The notes under the pieces: model-generated
The model's input: only the letters and a program-made list of their open reading frames with translations
What the model was told of the DNA's origin: nothing
Database searches by the model: none
Position numbers and translations under genes: made by a program
Assembly (NCBI RefSeq): GCF_905220415.1
Contig: NC_059541.1
Location: 1,810,501 to 1,874,500 of the forward strand
Direction of reading: 5' to 3'
Length of the DNA: 64,000 nucleotides
Origin: Colias croceus
Taxonomy: Eukaryota; Arthropoda; Insecta; Lepidoptera; Pieridae
Shown: one piece after another, positions 13,218 through 27,000 of the stretch
How positions within the stretch are numbered: position 1 is the first letter of the stretch
Layout of the letters: the number at the start of each line of letters is the position of its first letter

Positions 13218-13760
13218 ACTAGCGGTCCGCCCCGGCTTCGCCCGTGGTACATGTTTACGTTTTCTCTACATAAGATCCATCCTCGTACTTCAAGATTAGA
13301 CCTCTAGCGTCATCAAAATTTAATTTAAAATTACAGGTCTCACACAAACTCCCATCCCCTAGTTTAAGGGGTTGGGGGATGAAAGTTACAAGTTTTATAA
13401 TTTTTTTGTTGTTTGTGTGCTAATACTAGCTTACATACAAAATTTCAGCTTTCTAGGACATTAGGAAATACCTTAAGAATTTTGATGATCATCAGTGAGT
13501 CAGTGACGAAATTAGCGTTTTTTAGATATAAATAAAATCTGAAGTATAAAAGCTAATGTAATTAAAACTTAATATGTTCAATCAGTCCGCTATTGACAAT
13601 ATATGCCGAAAATTTTGTTGATCTAGCATAATCCAAACCCAAGTTATGAGGGTTCAAAAAAACATCGAAGCGCTTCGAGAAAAGGTAGGTAGTGCCCGTG
13701 CGCTTCGCTTTCGCTTGGCTCGTCTTGGCGGGGGCACTACCGTGCCCCCAGATATGAATT
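13218..13760 (+). repeat. Dispersed repeat, ACTAGCGGTCCGCCCCGG type, with terminal hairpin
   Basis: The first 75 bases match 38546-38620 closely, through GCTTCGCCCGTGGT, CATGTTTACGTTTTCTC and ATCCATCCTCGTACTTC. Later parts contain the AAATTTCAG and GTGAGTCAGTGACG phrases common in insect dispersed repeats. A GC-rich tail at 13684-13749 ends in a perfect hairpin, GGGGGCAC-TACC-GTGCCCCC (13730-13749). It may be a composite of two repeats; the outer border is approximate. Confidence 0.6.
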
Positions 13761-14376
13761 ATTCAAACCGCTTTACGTATTTTGTGTTTCAATATAAATT
13801 TTCATAGATCTGCTTCAGGTTATAGTAAACACTTGAAATAATATAGTGAAGCTGTTGTAAACGAACGTTTATTTAATCAATATAGTGTTTCCGATGTTTC
13901 ATTTACGTTCATCCAATAGCGATGTTTTTATAAAAAAATGTTTTGATTTTAAAAACTCAATAAATATGTTCTATTTATCTACCTTTATAAAATAATGAAT
14001 TCCACCTTTCTTCCTCCATACGTAGTTAATACCATGATAAATGATAAATTAGTTGATATATTTATGTCGATAATATTTATATAAATTATTGTCCATTCCA
14101 ATTGATTTATAAGTCATTTACTAGCATTAATTGACTCTAATTGTTTCAACTAAATAAATAGATAACTGTATTGATAACTACAGGGCTCCAAATAAGGGTT
14201 TGAGTCCGTTCCCTCGTTCACTGACCCAAGCCTCGCATGTGACATTCACCTTGTTAGCGAACTTAACTGCAGTGTCATTTCTATTGTGAAATGCGTTACT
14301 GTGAAATTGGTGACGGTTGGTAGTTAGTATAAAATGTTGTATATAACTTTTATATTATATTATGTTGGCGTAATCA

Positions 14377-14572
14377 ATCTTCACTAGGTACATAGTATAA
14401 AACAAAGTCGCTTTGTCTGTCTCTATGTCCCTTTGTATGCTTAAATTTTTAAAATTACGCAACGGATTTCGATTAGCTTTTTTTTAATACATAGTGATTC
14501 AATGGGAAGGTTCTAGAATATAATTTATTAGGTGTTAGACAAAACGGGCGATGCTGCGGGTGGTAAGCTAGT
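14377..14572 (-). repeat. Dispersed repeat, CTAGCTTACC(A/G)CCCG type, copy 1
   Basis: Read on the minus strand it starts ACTAGCTTACCACCCGCAGC and runs through TTGTCTAACACCTAATAAAT to GGGACATAGAGACAGACAAA and GCGACTTTG. It matches 15422-15612 in inverted orientation. No coding capacity. Confidence 0.75.
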
Positions 14573-15421
14573 TTATTATAATTGAGAAGTTAAAACACTT
14601 AGCAAAAAGACCTTAATTACACTAATACACAATAATGGACGTTCTGAGTTACTATTTTAAGTAGTATGTTTAACAATGTTTTTACATTCCATTTCTATGA
14701 TTACCTATCTAGTGTACATACATTCTATATTGAATACCAAAAGTTTAAATTCCCCTTGTCCAGTAGTTACCTAATGGTCACTGGCCAAGGCAGCTAATCT
14801 CAATAGAGACTTGTCAAAATTACATTTATATGGCTAATGGCTAAGCCGAGTAGGAATAGCTTTCTTGGACTCGAAACGAGTAAGAGCATTATTGATTTTC
14901 CCAATGTATTACACGTGTTACATTATCATATAGAGCTCTATAGTCTATATACTAACGTGATTTGAATATTCAAGCCCCTTGTCACACTGTCAGAATTAAA
15001 ATTGGATGTGACTACGAATGGTTTTCGCAATTAAGACATGACTGGTGCAAGAATGACAAAACGGTTTAGCCGTCTTGAGACATCCTCCATTAATTTATTA
15101 TCTGTGACGTGGGAATATTTGCTAAATAAGATGCTTGTAGGAGTTGTAGGACAAGATCCGTTTTATGACAAAAACTTAATTGGATCTGGTTTAAACTATT
15201 TTTAAGTCAAGGACAGAGGTTTAAACTTGACCTTATCTATTGTCCTTCTGTCGTTTAATCACAGTTTAACGCTAAAATATGTTTTATAAAAATACTTTTA
15301 CTTAAACCATGGTTATTAACACCTTTGAAAACTCGATGTTACGTGAGTACATGTTATGTTATAAGATGGTTTTTGTTTTCTTGTGTTTGATTTTACGTGA
15401 GTGTTTTATATTTATAAATTA
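14573..15421. other. Spacer between the inverted repeat pair
   Basis: No gene or repeat recognised. Confidence 0.35.
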
Positions 15422-15612
15422 ACTAGCTTACCGCCCGCGGCTTCGCCCGCTTTGTCTAAAACCTAATAAATTATATACTAAAACCTTCCTCTTGAATCAC
15501 TCTATCTATTAAAACCGCATCAAAATTCGTTGCGTAGTTTTAAAGATTTAAGCATACAAAGGGACATAGGGACATAAAAAGCGACTTTGTTTTATACTAT
15601 GTAGTGAAGATT
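15422..15612 (+). repeat. Dispersed repeat, CTAGCTTACCGCCCG type, copy 2
   Basis: This is the plus-strand copy of the repeat at 14377-14572, with the same order of blocks: CCGCGGCTTCGCCCGCTTTG, TAAAACCTAATAAATTATAT, GCATACAAAGGGACATAG and ACTTTGTTTTATACTATGTA. The two copies, about 850 bp apart and inverted, could pair. Confidence 0.78.
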
Positions 15613-17650
15613 TCAACGAATTTTAAACGCGATTTGCTCATTATATTAGTATCCCGACGTTTCGCACACTTTGCAGCGAGCGTGGTCACGGGGAGACTGT
15701 TTGTGTTGTTAATGAACGTAATGCTACTGTGACCTATTTAAAAAGACATCAGAAGAAATTAAATATTAAATTATAATCGGTATTTCACTAATATATATTT
15801 TGTATCCCCTTTAGTGGTACGTTTTTAAATGGATCGTCCTTTTCTTTTGAGTGCAGGTTCGATCACTGAACTTGCAATGGACGTATGATAAAACACAATC
15901 CAACGGAATATTTAAGTGGTATTACCAAATACAAAAACTATTGCTTGCGAATTTCTTTAATACTGATGACGTTACCAACAATATTCGGTACCTAAAGCGA
16001 TGTATTGAAAAAATCTAATTTGAGAAGTACATAATGTTCTATAGCTATGAAGTATTTTGCTGTTTCGCTTGAAGACAGTATTTAAGACGTCATTTAATTT
16101 GACTTGCCGCTAACCTAATTTATATTTAATTAGCCACTTTGGGAGTGTTTTCTTTGGAACAGTTTGAGTGTTTGTGAAAGGTTACGAATGTCTTGTTTAT
16201 TTTGGTTAGATTGCAGTTGTATGTATGTAGGATATATTAGTTTGTTAGTTATAAGGTACATGGTAAAACTGTGCTATGAATGATTTTTTTAATTTTATTA
16301 ATATTAAGTTATGGGGCATTTATAATTGTTTTAGTAAATTAAGAACATTGAGTTTGTTAATTATTATTGTATGAAATTACAATTATTTTGAAGCAGAAAC
16401 AATTAACTAAATATAAAAAATCTTGTATCGTTAATTATAAAATGGATTAATTATACATAACGCGATTTATTTAATAAAGGTTCTTTTTCACTTACCTTAC
16501 AATACTAATTATAAATGAATCTTTATCTTTAACAATTAAATAGAATGAAAAGCTCGGTTCATTAATTTGAGTCGTTTTCCTTGTAAACCCTACCTTTGTT
16601 CTTTCAATTAATAGGATATAAGTAGTTAAGTAGGTACGTTATTTAGCAATGAGACATTGAACAATAGAATTTAATGTGAAAAATTATCCTTATTAACCAT
16701 AGGTGTGTGTGATAGGATAACAAAACTAGAAAAAAACTAAATTAAAACTAGATAAAACAAAGTTAAAAACTAAATTAACAATTTTAATTTAACAACCCAA
16801 TCGAAATTGGATCATCCATTTTATCTATGCAAACCTCTCAGATATTATTATAAAACCTAGCATGTTATTACAGGGGTTAACAAAATCTAAAATAAACGAT
16901 CGAAATTAATTATATGAAATTATTCGCCAACGTTTTTGGCATTGTCAATAAACAGTAGCATAAAGTTCATAAGTCAATTAATTTGAGTAAGAAATATACA
17001 AAGTTTCTTGAACAATATTTTGAAAGGACTTGTTATTCTTGTAACAAAACCAGGTTTTGATTTAGTTTGCAACTCCTTAAGAAATGCTGTACCCGTAATT
17101 ATAATGTTTTAAACTTTAACTCAAACTTTCGTTATAGTAAAACATAATTAGCAATATGTTTCTTTCATTTGATGTTTGTTTGACCTACATAAAAAATAAT
17201 GAAATAGTAGTAATAGTAATGTTTAGGTATTTTCATTAGTTTTATTTCAATACTAAGTTTATGCTCGATTTATAAATGCATTGTTCAAAATTTTAGTCTG
17301 TATTATCTATAACTATCTACTAATAAGTAAATCAAAAATCTATTAAAATAATTAAAGCATTTAGTCCATAAGAATGAACATACCTACTAACTAATAATGT
17401 ATGGAGGCGGGCGTTGGCACCTGTGCCGCAGCTTATTTAAGCTTTTATGGGTGCCATCGTGCATAAAGTTTTTGTATCATGTGTATGTGTAAAAAATAAG
17501 AATGAACATACGATACAAACAAAATATGCAGCAAATGCTTATACTACAATAATATCTAATAATTATCGATATTCTACAATTTCCCAGCACTACGTGTGCA
17601 AAATAGATTTTTGCTTGACAAAATATTTATATTCCCTTTCTTTGTTACAG
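15613..17650. other. AT-rich sequence upstream of the first recognised exon
   Basis: This is probably intron of the Ig gene, because exon 17651-18013 begins with a phase-1 acceptor and lacks a start codon or signal peptide. No upstream exon could be recognised by eye. The acceptor has the pyrimidine-rich run TTCCCTTTCTTTGTTACAG at 17632-17650. Confidence 0.5.
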
Positions 17651-18013
17651 GACTGCACGCAGTGAAAATAGTTAAAGTGGTAGTGCCCGAAATAATTCAA
17701 TATGGTGTGCAAGACGCGGTGATATTAGACTGTGATTACACATACGGTAACGACACATCAGGTCTGATGGTCAAATGGTTCTTTAAGAACAAGGCTCGGC
17801 CTGTATACCAATGGATTGCCAGCCAGAAGCCACAGGATATGGGCATCTTACGGGGCCGAGTGGACCTCTCGTATCGGGCTTCAAATGATCCTCTAAAGAT
17901 GCATAGAGCGTTGAGGATAGTGAAACCAAATACAGATATATCTGGGGACTACACGTGTGTGGTCTCTACCTTCATGGAGGAGGAGTCTAGGACGAAACAA
18001 ATGATTGTTTTCG
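17651..18013 (+). CDS. Ig gene exon A: first (V-type) Ig domain
   Basis: The acceptor TTACAG ends at 17650 and the donor GTGAGT starts at 18014. The exon is 363 nt and phase 1 at both ends, the usual arrangement for an exon holding a whole Ig domain. It encodes a strand-B cysteine in VILDCDY, the core Trp in VKWFF, PVYQW, and DISGDYTCVVS with the strand-F cysteine. The first two bases complete a codon begun in a missing upstream exon. The in-frame sequence before 17651 is intron read-through. Confidence 0.88.
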
Positions 18014-21000
18014 GTGAGTGCTTTTTTGTTTATTACTATCATAATATTAACAACGATGCAGTTGTTGCAGAATTGCGTTGATGTATTCAGGTGTTTTAAT
18101 TTTCACCTTTATTATTATCATAGATAAGGTTTGGTAATAATTAGGAAAATTCATTGTGAAAGTATAATGTAATGAATCGGAAAAATCTATCCATTGAAGT
18201 GAGTAGAATATCCAGTAGGTATAGTTTGAATTACTTGTGACTCTACTTGGATCGAAGTAAAAGTTTCTGGAATTATACGTAGCATGCATTTGTAAAATAA
18301 TTCTATTATCAGTAAAAATGCAAATTTTTGTTAACGTTGATCTAAATTGACATTAAAAGGAGAATGGCGAAACTGGGCCTAACTGTTACAGAAATCATAA
18401 TATATTTAAAATTCCTTATGTTATTTTTAGTAATTCTTGGTAAAATATTTATTTCTGATTCTATGGGAAAACAAATCTTTGAAAAAAAAGATAATGTGTT
18501 CACTACCGGCATTGTTATTTAGATTTCTATGACTACCGGTCTTATCAAGCAGAGATTGTCAGTGTTGTCAGGAGTAAAAAAGTCGAATATATCGATTAAT
18601 ACGAATGAATGTCTATATTTTATTTTTAATTTTATTTAATTCAAATGCTTTATAAATCAGAAGCAAAACTTAACTTATTTTTAACACATATCTTAATTTA
18701 TTTAGATCATTCTATAAAATAAAAACAAATTATAACATTTTTATTTAGGTAGCTGGCCATTAATAAAATGTCAAATTATTAATCATAATTGTGTCAGTGA
18801 TGAGTGATTTGTTTATGTTTGTTGTTTGACATTTGAGTGAAGTTTTAGGCCCTTCTCCCATTACGATACGCATAGGCGATTCAAGTATCCTGCAAGTCTC
18901 GAAGACTAGTCGCCGCGGAGTATCTCACATACATTTTTATGTAGGCTCGCACACTACGCTACTGGTATCCTACACGTCCGCGACTAGTATAGCACTACTC
19001 ACCGTGTCGGTCGCTTTTGCATCGCGTCTCGACTCTCGCGCGTATCTCTTCGTTAGAAAGATAAAAATATCTAATAATCATGTTGTAGTTCTCGTTCGGC
19101 TACAAAAACTCTACAATTTATGTTTCTTTCAATATATGGATGAATCCAGTACTTCTTACTCTTACGTTGGCGTCTTCTATTTCTATAAAAAAGAAAAACT
19201 GCAAGAGCTTCTTCGTCACTGGAATTGCTTATTGCTCGACATAACGACGTAACTGTTGTTGCAATAAATAAATAAATGAATTATTATTATTATAACGTCG
19301 GTCCACAAAAACGAGGCACAATAATGATGAATTTAGTCATTTTTCAGTCGCATAATATGCGAGCATCGGGTAGCCAGCAAATATCTAAGTAGTTTTTTCT
19401 ACGCGAGTATCGTATTCTAGAAGTATCGTACCTAATGGCAGAAGGGCCTTAGTAACGTTATATTCAAAATTGATCTTAATCAATATCCCAATATCTCTGC
19501 TATCCCATAGAAAAGATCTATAATTATTATATTCATAGAGCCTGTATATTTTTATCTATTTAATCACCCATAAATCATCAGTGTAACGATCAGGCCCAGA
19601 GTCCTATGGGAGTTTGCCATTCTCCTTTAAAATTATAGTTAGGTTTATAATAATCAAACAGAAATGGCGAGCTGCCATATTATAGCCGTAACAATTCTAT
19701 CAACATTTATGAGATTGATAATGAAATAAAATAACGTATTGTAATTATTAATATTCACTTTAAATTATCTACTAATGACGCCACATGATATTTGTACTTT
19801 CATTATAATAAACCTCTAATTTAAATAAAGCACATAAAACGTAATTTGTTATTTAAATACTGGAACGATATTAACATAGAAATGGTCGACATAAACAAGG
19901 TTCCTATATTTATGGGATAAATAATATAACATTTAGGTATAGGTACCTAACATAGTGTGAAGTATAATTCTATAAAACTAAGTCCACCACCGTGTCTGCC
20001 TATCTGTTAGAGATAAACACAAAAACTTCTACACCGATTTTCTTTCTGTTTTATTTTATGGATAGCGTCGCATTATCGCATTATCCAGCTATGTTTAATT
20101 ATGGTATCATAAGAATTTGCCAGTCAGTTCAATTCACGGCGTAAATTGACTGGGAATAAGAGGTCATACGGCCCTTGGCCTACTAACCATAGCGTAACTC
20201 GACGCCGAGACCAAAAAATACAGATTAAATTCTACAAAACTATCACTCGTCATCATTCCCCAATCTTACTCATCATAATCTAAAACAAAGAACATCTTGA
20301 TAAAGTCTAGATTGCTTTTTATCTTAATCCCACGAAATTGAACCGAGTTCAGAGTTAATCCCTAATCAAGCTGGAACGTAAGTTGCAGGCTGACCTATTT
20401 AACTTGGTCCATTAGTGCGAAGACTAAATTAAAATCCATTTGGCCACATGTTTATGATGTATTGACGTTGGAGCGGCGTATATTGTTGAGTTTCCTGATT
20501 GCTTTCTGTGTGTTTTAAATGTTGCTGTTATTATAAATGGTGTAGTTTGAAAGGATAATGATAACCACGTATTTTATGTGTACCGATCGAATCTGGTTGA
20601 AATTTGGCATAAAGATATATTATTATAGTCAGCTTATCTCAAAAGCTACCTTGTGTGAGTTTGTATGGATTGTCATTTTAAAGGACTGACGGATGAAATT
20701 TGGCACGGTGATAGAATATTATAGTCTGTATTATCTCAAAGGCTCTTTTACATACTGTTTCCCGGAAAAATAACTGATTTGATCTGGACAAAATTTAACT
20801 TAGAGATTACATTCTGGTTTATTTGAAAGACTTTTATCCTAGTACCATGTAATTCAATCCATTTTAACATAGTTACTCAAGTTGCATGTATTTAAATTTT
20901 AGACGAATAATAGATTTTTATATTTAGTACCTACGTATAAGGTAATTTATTTCTACTTATATGCGGGGTTTCTATCAAGAGACAGTTCCGCTCATTTGCC

Positions 21001-24000
21001 TTCCTGTCGTGAACGTTACCTACGCTAATGTGAACTAGTATTCATATTTTTCCTCTGTACCCACTTCTCGCTTCGCTGGAGTTTTATTTAAAAAATAAAA
21101 TAGATTTCAATTTTTGCAACCAAAGTTGTATTTTTGACTGTTTCCTTGGTATAGTGGTTAACGCGTGGGTCAATAAAAATAAAGAGGAAAGAATAAAAAA
21201 AAATATTTACCTTGAAATCTTTTAAACATAGTCTTAAGTATATAGGACGAAAATTATGTGCGCATTTATTTTTTACCTTGCTTTTTCAAAAGTGACATTA
21301 AAATTTCATCCATTTTCCATCACCTTCCCTTTAAATCTCCATTTCCCTGCATATTACATAAATTATGAAATGTTAATCAACTATGAAACTCCGCAGATTC
21401 ACTTCCTTCCAAAGAACAACATTATAAATATTTAATTATTACACGAGCAACTGAGTAAGCGTCAAGTAAAACTGAAGGAAAGCATAAGTTTAAAACCATG
21501 CTCATATGTTGGAAACTTAATTCATTAAACTAATGGAGCGAGCCTGGAACCGATGTAATATTATAAAGCTTCAGAAGTTACATAGTCTTGAATTACATAG
21601 AGTCTAGAAGTTACATAGAGCAGTGGTGGCTCAGTGGTGAGACCTTAGACTTCGAATCGATAAGTCCGTGGTTCGAGACCAGGCGAGCGCGTAGGAAATA
21701 AATTGATTTTTCAATTTATCTGCGCATGTTGTAACATCACCACTGCTCGAACGGTGAAGGAAAACATCGTGAGGAAACCGACATGTCGAAGAATTAAAAA
21801 AAGTTCGACGACATGTGTCATCCGCCAACACGCACTTGGCCAGCGCGGTGGATTATGGCCTGTACCCTCATAGGAGGCCCGTGTCCCAGCAGTGGGAACG
21901 TATATGGGCTGATGATGATGATGATGATGATGATGATAGTCTTGAATAAAGTATGCATAGATTAAAGCAACATTTATTACAGAAACGACATAACAGAGAA
22001 TGACAAAAAAATACAAGATAAAGCGTCTGTCTCTATACTATATCTAGTATAGTCTAATTCTTAGTTTATAAAAACCTCCAATAGGTACGCAAAATTGCAG
22101 TTATAATATAAAGATGATGTACTTGTTCAAGTACTTTCATAAAGATAATGTCAATAAATTTAACCGTATCTTTGGTAACACGAGTATTATAAATTGACAT
22201 ACTTATATGAATCGGTTAGTTTGTAGAAGCAACTCTCAAACCATGTAGCCGATAATTCAGAGAATAATGAAAGAACTTATCACAATGCAGTCTTGTTTAT
22301 TTTAGAACATCGAAATTTCTAGAACACTGAGTTCCACTTTTAAAACGCTGACACACATTTCAACCAATATCAGAAACAAATTGAAATCGATAAAAGTTGA
22401 CTAGACATTGTAAAACAAAACACGGTAAAGTTATATGGCGACCGAATTTCATATTTCGTCCGCTCGTAAAACGTTTTACTTACCGCATGACACGTACCTA
22501 CTACCCTATAGCTTCAAGTATTCTGCAAGTTATAAGCATTTCACTCATTTAGTTATTATGATTTTAAATATCTGTATCTTAAGAGAAAATTGTTGATATT
22601 GTATTGCTCAAATAACATAGTATTTCAATATTATAAGCTCTATAGTCTATGCAATAAGGATTGTCTTTGTCCTCTTCCTGATCTTTGGTTTGTTTTGTAT
22701 TGTTGCTTGCAAAATATTTATTTTTATCAGTTTCCAAGAGTTTTATTTTCTGAAATTTATTATTTAAATTTCTTAAATTCAAATTTTGCTAATTAAATGT
22801 ATCTAATATTCGGTTACGGACCACAAAAACATATCTTCATCGTTCAAAACATAACCTAACCATTTAAAAACAAGATGTTATTCAGGTGATATTTTGCACC
22901 ACAACCCATGTTTTTGTAAGGCTAAGCAAATTTTATCCGGGCTAGCATCTGCTATCCGCTTCGCATCTCTTTTTATGCCTCCTTGTATGGATTCCGATAC
23001 GGAAGGAAATTGCAAATATCATATTCCCTTAGTTTTACGACCTTTTTGTAGACTCTCATAAGTTTATCCTGGCCCTTTGCCTGCTCTGACGTAAAAAAAA
23101 ATCAGCCAAGGTTGCCACTGAAAAAAAAAACACAATCGTAATGTACCAACTTAAAAAAAAGTAATACATACTAAAATGTTACAACATTTTATCGTTCTAA
23201 TTATAATCAGCAAATTATTCACAGAATATTAAAATGTCCCTAAAAGCATTTTTATTAATTCAAATATTATATAACCTCTTTATCGTTTATCAATTTGCTG
23301 GCACCAATACAATTTGAATTAAGAACGTAGTTTCGTCATTAATGCTAGAACGCGTTCGATATTCAAATTAGGCGCGCGAATTGAATAAAAATTTGTGTCG
23401 TGCCAACAGCTCATCAGATGGGAATTTTTAAGTGAAAATATAAATAAAAGTTTGAGAAAATCAGCTTTAATTTTGGAAGAATTTTGGATATATTGTTATT
23501 TAAAAACACGGTGTGGTGAGTTGCAAACATTTAAATAACTATGTAATCTATACTAATATTATAAAGCTGAAGAGTTTGTTTGTTTGAACGCGCTAATCTC
23601 GGGAACTACTGGTCCGATTTGAAAAATTATTTCGGTGTTAGATAGCTCATTTATCGAGGAAGGCGTATAGGCTATGTATCATCACGCTACGACCAACAGG
23701 AGTGGAGCCACGGGGGTGAAACCGCGCGGAGCAGCTAGTTATGTATACTTTAACATCGATTACCATAATATTAAGTAATGCGTAGTCTTTTGTCTCCCTA
23801 ATTTTGTTTATAAATAAACTTTTTATTATTATTATACATATCTGTATAGGCTAAGCATTGTAAATATTAAATGAATAATTCACGGTAGGTAGGTATAATG
23901 AATAGGTATACGACATGTCCTAGGAAATTAGGAACGTTAGTAGGTAGCCGAATTTTACAACTATTAGCTATTATTTAATAATTTTCTTAGCACTGTAAGT

Positions 24001-27000
24001 TTGCCAAAGTAAATAAGTATGTAGATAAAGTATGTAGGCTTGTACATCATACCATTCTAAATTATGACGGTTTACATGAATAGAAGCATCCTCCACAACT
24101 CATATTATTCAGAAGCATTTTCCAAATTAAGCGCGGGAATGAACTAAATGAATGACGCATTCATATTATAAGCATTTCCAAAATTACGTTCTAATTTAAT
24201 TGAGGATCGGAAAGGTGGAAAAACGGTTCTCCTGCATCCTGGTTTAATTGTTGTAAGTTAGTGGAAATTATTTTTTCTCGGGTGTTGAATATTTTTAAGC
24301 ACATAATACACAGTTGACTAATATCATAACAATAAACTCAAACTCAAAAATAATTCGGTAATAATTCAGTTCACCTTTAGAGTTAGGTTCTCACGTAGGT
24401 TATTAATTTCATTGAAATTTCATTACAATTATAAACAATAAAAAATAATGCATACCTACTCCTCAAATAATACAAACCAAAATCACGTTAACTTGAAAAC
24501 TCCAATTACAACAATTATTTGAACCTTATAATATACCCAGTTTCACAGTTAAAATAAACCTCGTTAGCTAGGTATATCAATTATTATCCGTAGATAATAT
24601 ACTATACGTACGTAATAACTTTTCGTGATCAAAATAGTCATGAGTACCTTCTTCAAATGAATTATTTACATCGCAAAAGAAATCGAAATTAGAGTCACTC
24701 AATTCATTACGTACGAAAAAATATTTCATCGGCATATTCCAGCTTTTGCAGGGAATTTTTAATATCAAAAGTACGGACAAAACATCCGTTCAAAATCAGG
24801 CCATCACAATAAATCTACCTGTACCTACTGTGAATAATATTTTTATATATGTGCCTGCATTCGCCCTAAACTTTTTGACAGTTTGAAAATTTACGGCACG
24901 ATTTTTACGGCAACTTATATTATCGAAGTTGAGAAGTTGATGCTAATAAAAGAGTTTATTTGTGCATGTTTTGATTTACTGCGTGATAATGTGTAAATAT
25001 ATTATCACTATATCAGTAGGTAGGTAAGACGAGTTAATAATGCTTATTTAAACAATTTGTTATGATTGTAATTCAAATTACCTACAATAGTTTCTTGCAA
25101 AGCTGTAGGTTAATAGAGTTGCTTGTATACAAATATTGTATAGAAATAAAAACTATAATACTTAACAAACGTGAACAATGACAAATTTACAAAATAATAT
25201 TTGCGACCAAAATATCTAGACATAGCACATATTAAAAGTTTAAATTGCACATAAAATATATAAACTAGGTTTGACTTTAAAAGAGTCCACTAAAACCTCA
25301 AACGTTTTGGGACAAAAAACTAAAGTTCAACACAAAAATGTAAGTAACATTAAGCCAAACAAGTAGAATTAAAACCGAAAACGGCAGCAAAAGTTCGCAA
25401 CAAAGGCTAATTCGGCTTAAAAGTTAAATAAAAATGGGATACCAGAGACAGTTGGGAGGGAAATTGTTTTTGCTGTTACATAAACCTTGTTTATCGTATG
25501 CGCATGTTCACACTTCATTAGTTATCCTACCGATAGAATAATTATAATTGTGGTGTTTTTCTTGATATAATTACGAATGTACCCTCATAGAAAGCACGTG
25601 CTCCAGCAGTGGGTATGGTAATTATTTCAAACTAGCTGTGCTCCGAGGTTTCAACGGCATTGCTCCGCTCCTGTTGATCTTAGGGTGGTAATATTATGCC
25701 TATAACTTTCTTTCCTAGACCTAGACCAGTAGTTAGTGAGATTAGCGCGTTCAAACAAACTCTTCAGCTTTATAATAATAGTATAGATTTATGCGGTAAA
25801 AAAGTTTAGATAGATCTAAAACTAAAATGTTTGAATTAGAAAGAAATAGACCTAGTATTACTTGGGAATTATGTTGCATTCTACTAGGGAAATTATTAAC
25901 AAAATGGCACTAGTAATTCCGGAATTTACATTGTAAAACAGGCAAAAATATATTTCCTCTTCTAAAGTATAATACTAATGAATGTAATATTGAGTAAATG
26001 AGGAATATTGATGTTCATCGGTTGATTGACATTACAAGATTTTTCATCATGTAGAACTCGATAATATTACGTCATGATAACATCATTAATATTACTTATT
26101 CATTCTTTAAACAATTTTACGTCGATTTATTGTAGCTACTTTTGGACAGACTGTTCAATCATGATAATAGTATATTGGTTGTGGTTAGTAAGAAAATTTA
26201 TATTTGGACGGTATTCAAATATTTACATTATAGTACAAGACGTGCAAAGTGAATGTCATCGTTCATTTATTGGTTAACATTATTAAAGAAAAAAGTTGAT
26301 GACTGATGTCTTCAACATTCCTAAATAAGTGAATTTTATTACGACATGAAAATAACAACTTCATTCTATTATTAGATACTTTCGTTAAAGAACAACATGA
26401 ACAACTGAGTAAAAAATTACTTTTTTTTCGTCTTCTACTATAACAGTGCTTACCATTTATTTTACATGCAACTTTCATTAATCCCATATAACATTGCAGT
26501 GCCAGAGACGAATTTCCGTCTCATACAAAACAAGACTGACGATGACACCGTGAATGTCATCTGCGCGGCGGACGGTGCCTTCCCCGCGCCGAACCTCACG
26601 CTCGCGACGCCAGAGAGGTGAGTCTACTAATTGTGAGAGGATGGGTTGTGTTTTTTGCTGAAACATAAAGAAACTCATATAGTACGATTCAAACTTAATG
26701 GCGGCTCGGAGCATTGTACGATCCGATGCGCAGAAAACAATTTTAGGTATTAGCGGGACGATAATGGACCTGTGCGCTCCCGCACTCGCACCTGCACCTA
26801 ACTTCCGAGCTATGCTATTAAGTTTGAATCGTACTGTAGCTTTGGTTTGACTGATTGTGGAAGGATGTGGAAGGAGGGGTATTGCTTTAGCTGAAACATA
26901 AAGAAACACAAATCTTTCGTTGTACTTCATTATCTATGAATTTAGAGATGATGAGGTACAATGCAATATTTGCACACCCAATCAATGGGTAGAATGTATT

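Larger units (their letters stand above)
18014..26499 (+). other. Intron A-B (about 8.5 kb)
   Basis: GTGAGT donor and CATTGCAG acceptor. It contains a Harbinger-like MITE (18848), a worn tandem repeat (20580), a tRNA-Val-like fragment (21140), a SINE (21582) and two dispersed repeats (23548, 25633). No other gene was seen on either strand; short frames at 22579-22796 and 24577-24780 are unsupported. Confidence 0.75.

Noticed and set aside
18833..19252. 139-codon plus-strand frame
   Set aside because: It starts outside and runs through a TTA-flanked MITE, and no transposase motif is seen; treated as a chance frame in GC-rich repeat DNA.
21140..21167. Functional tRNA-Val gene
   Set aside because: Only the 5' half is present; no anticodon arm, T-arm or acceptor partner follows.
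21711..22016. Minus-strand frame with a run of eight His
   Set aside because: The His run is the translated (ATC)n tail of the SINE.
26478..26930. 150-codon minus-strand frame
   Set aside because: It is the antisense of exon B, the MITE and the duplication; the plus strand has clear splice sites and Ig cysteines.
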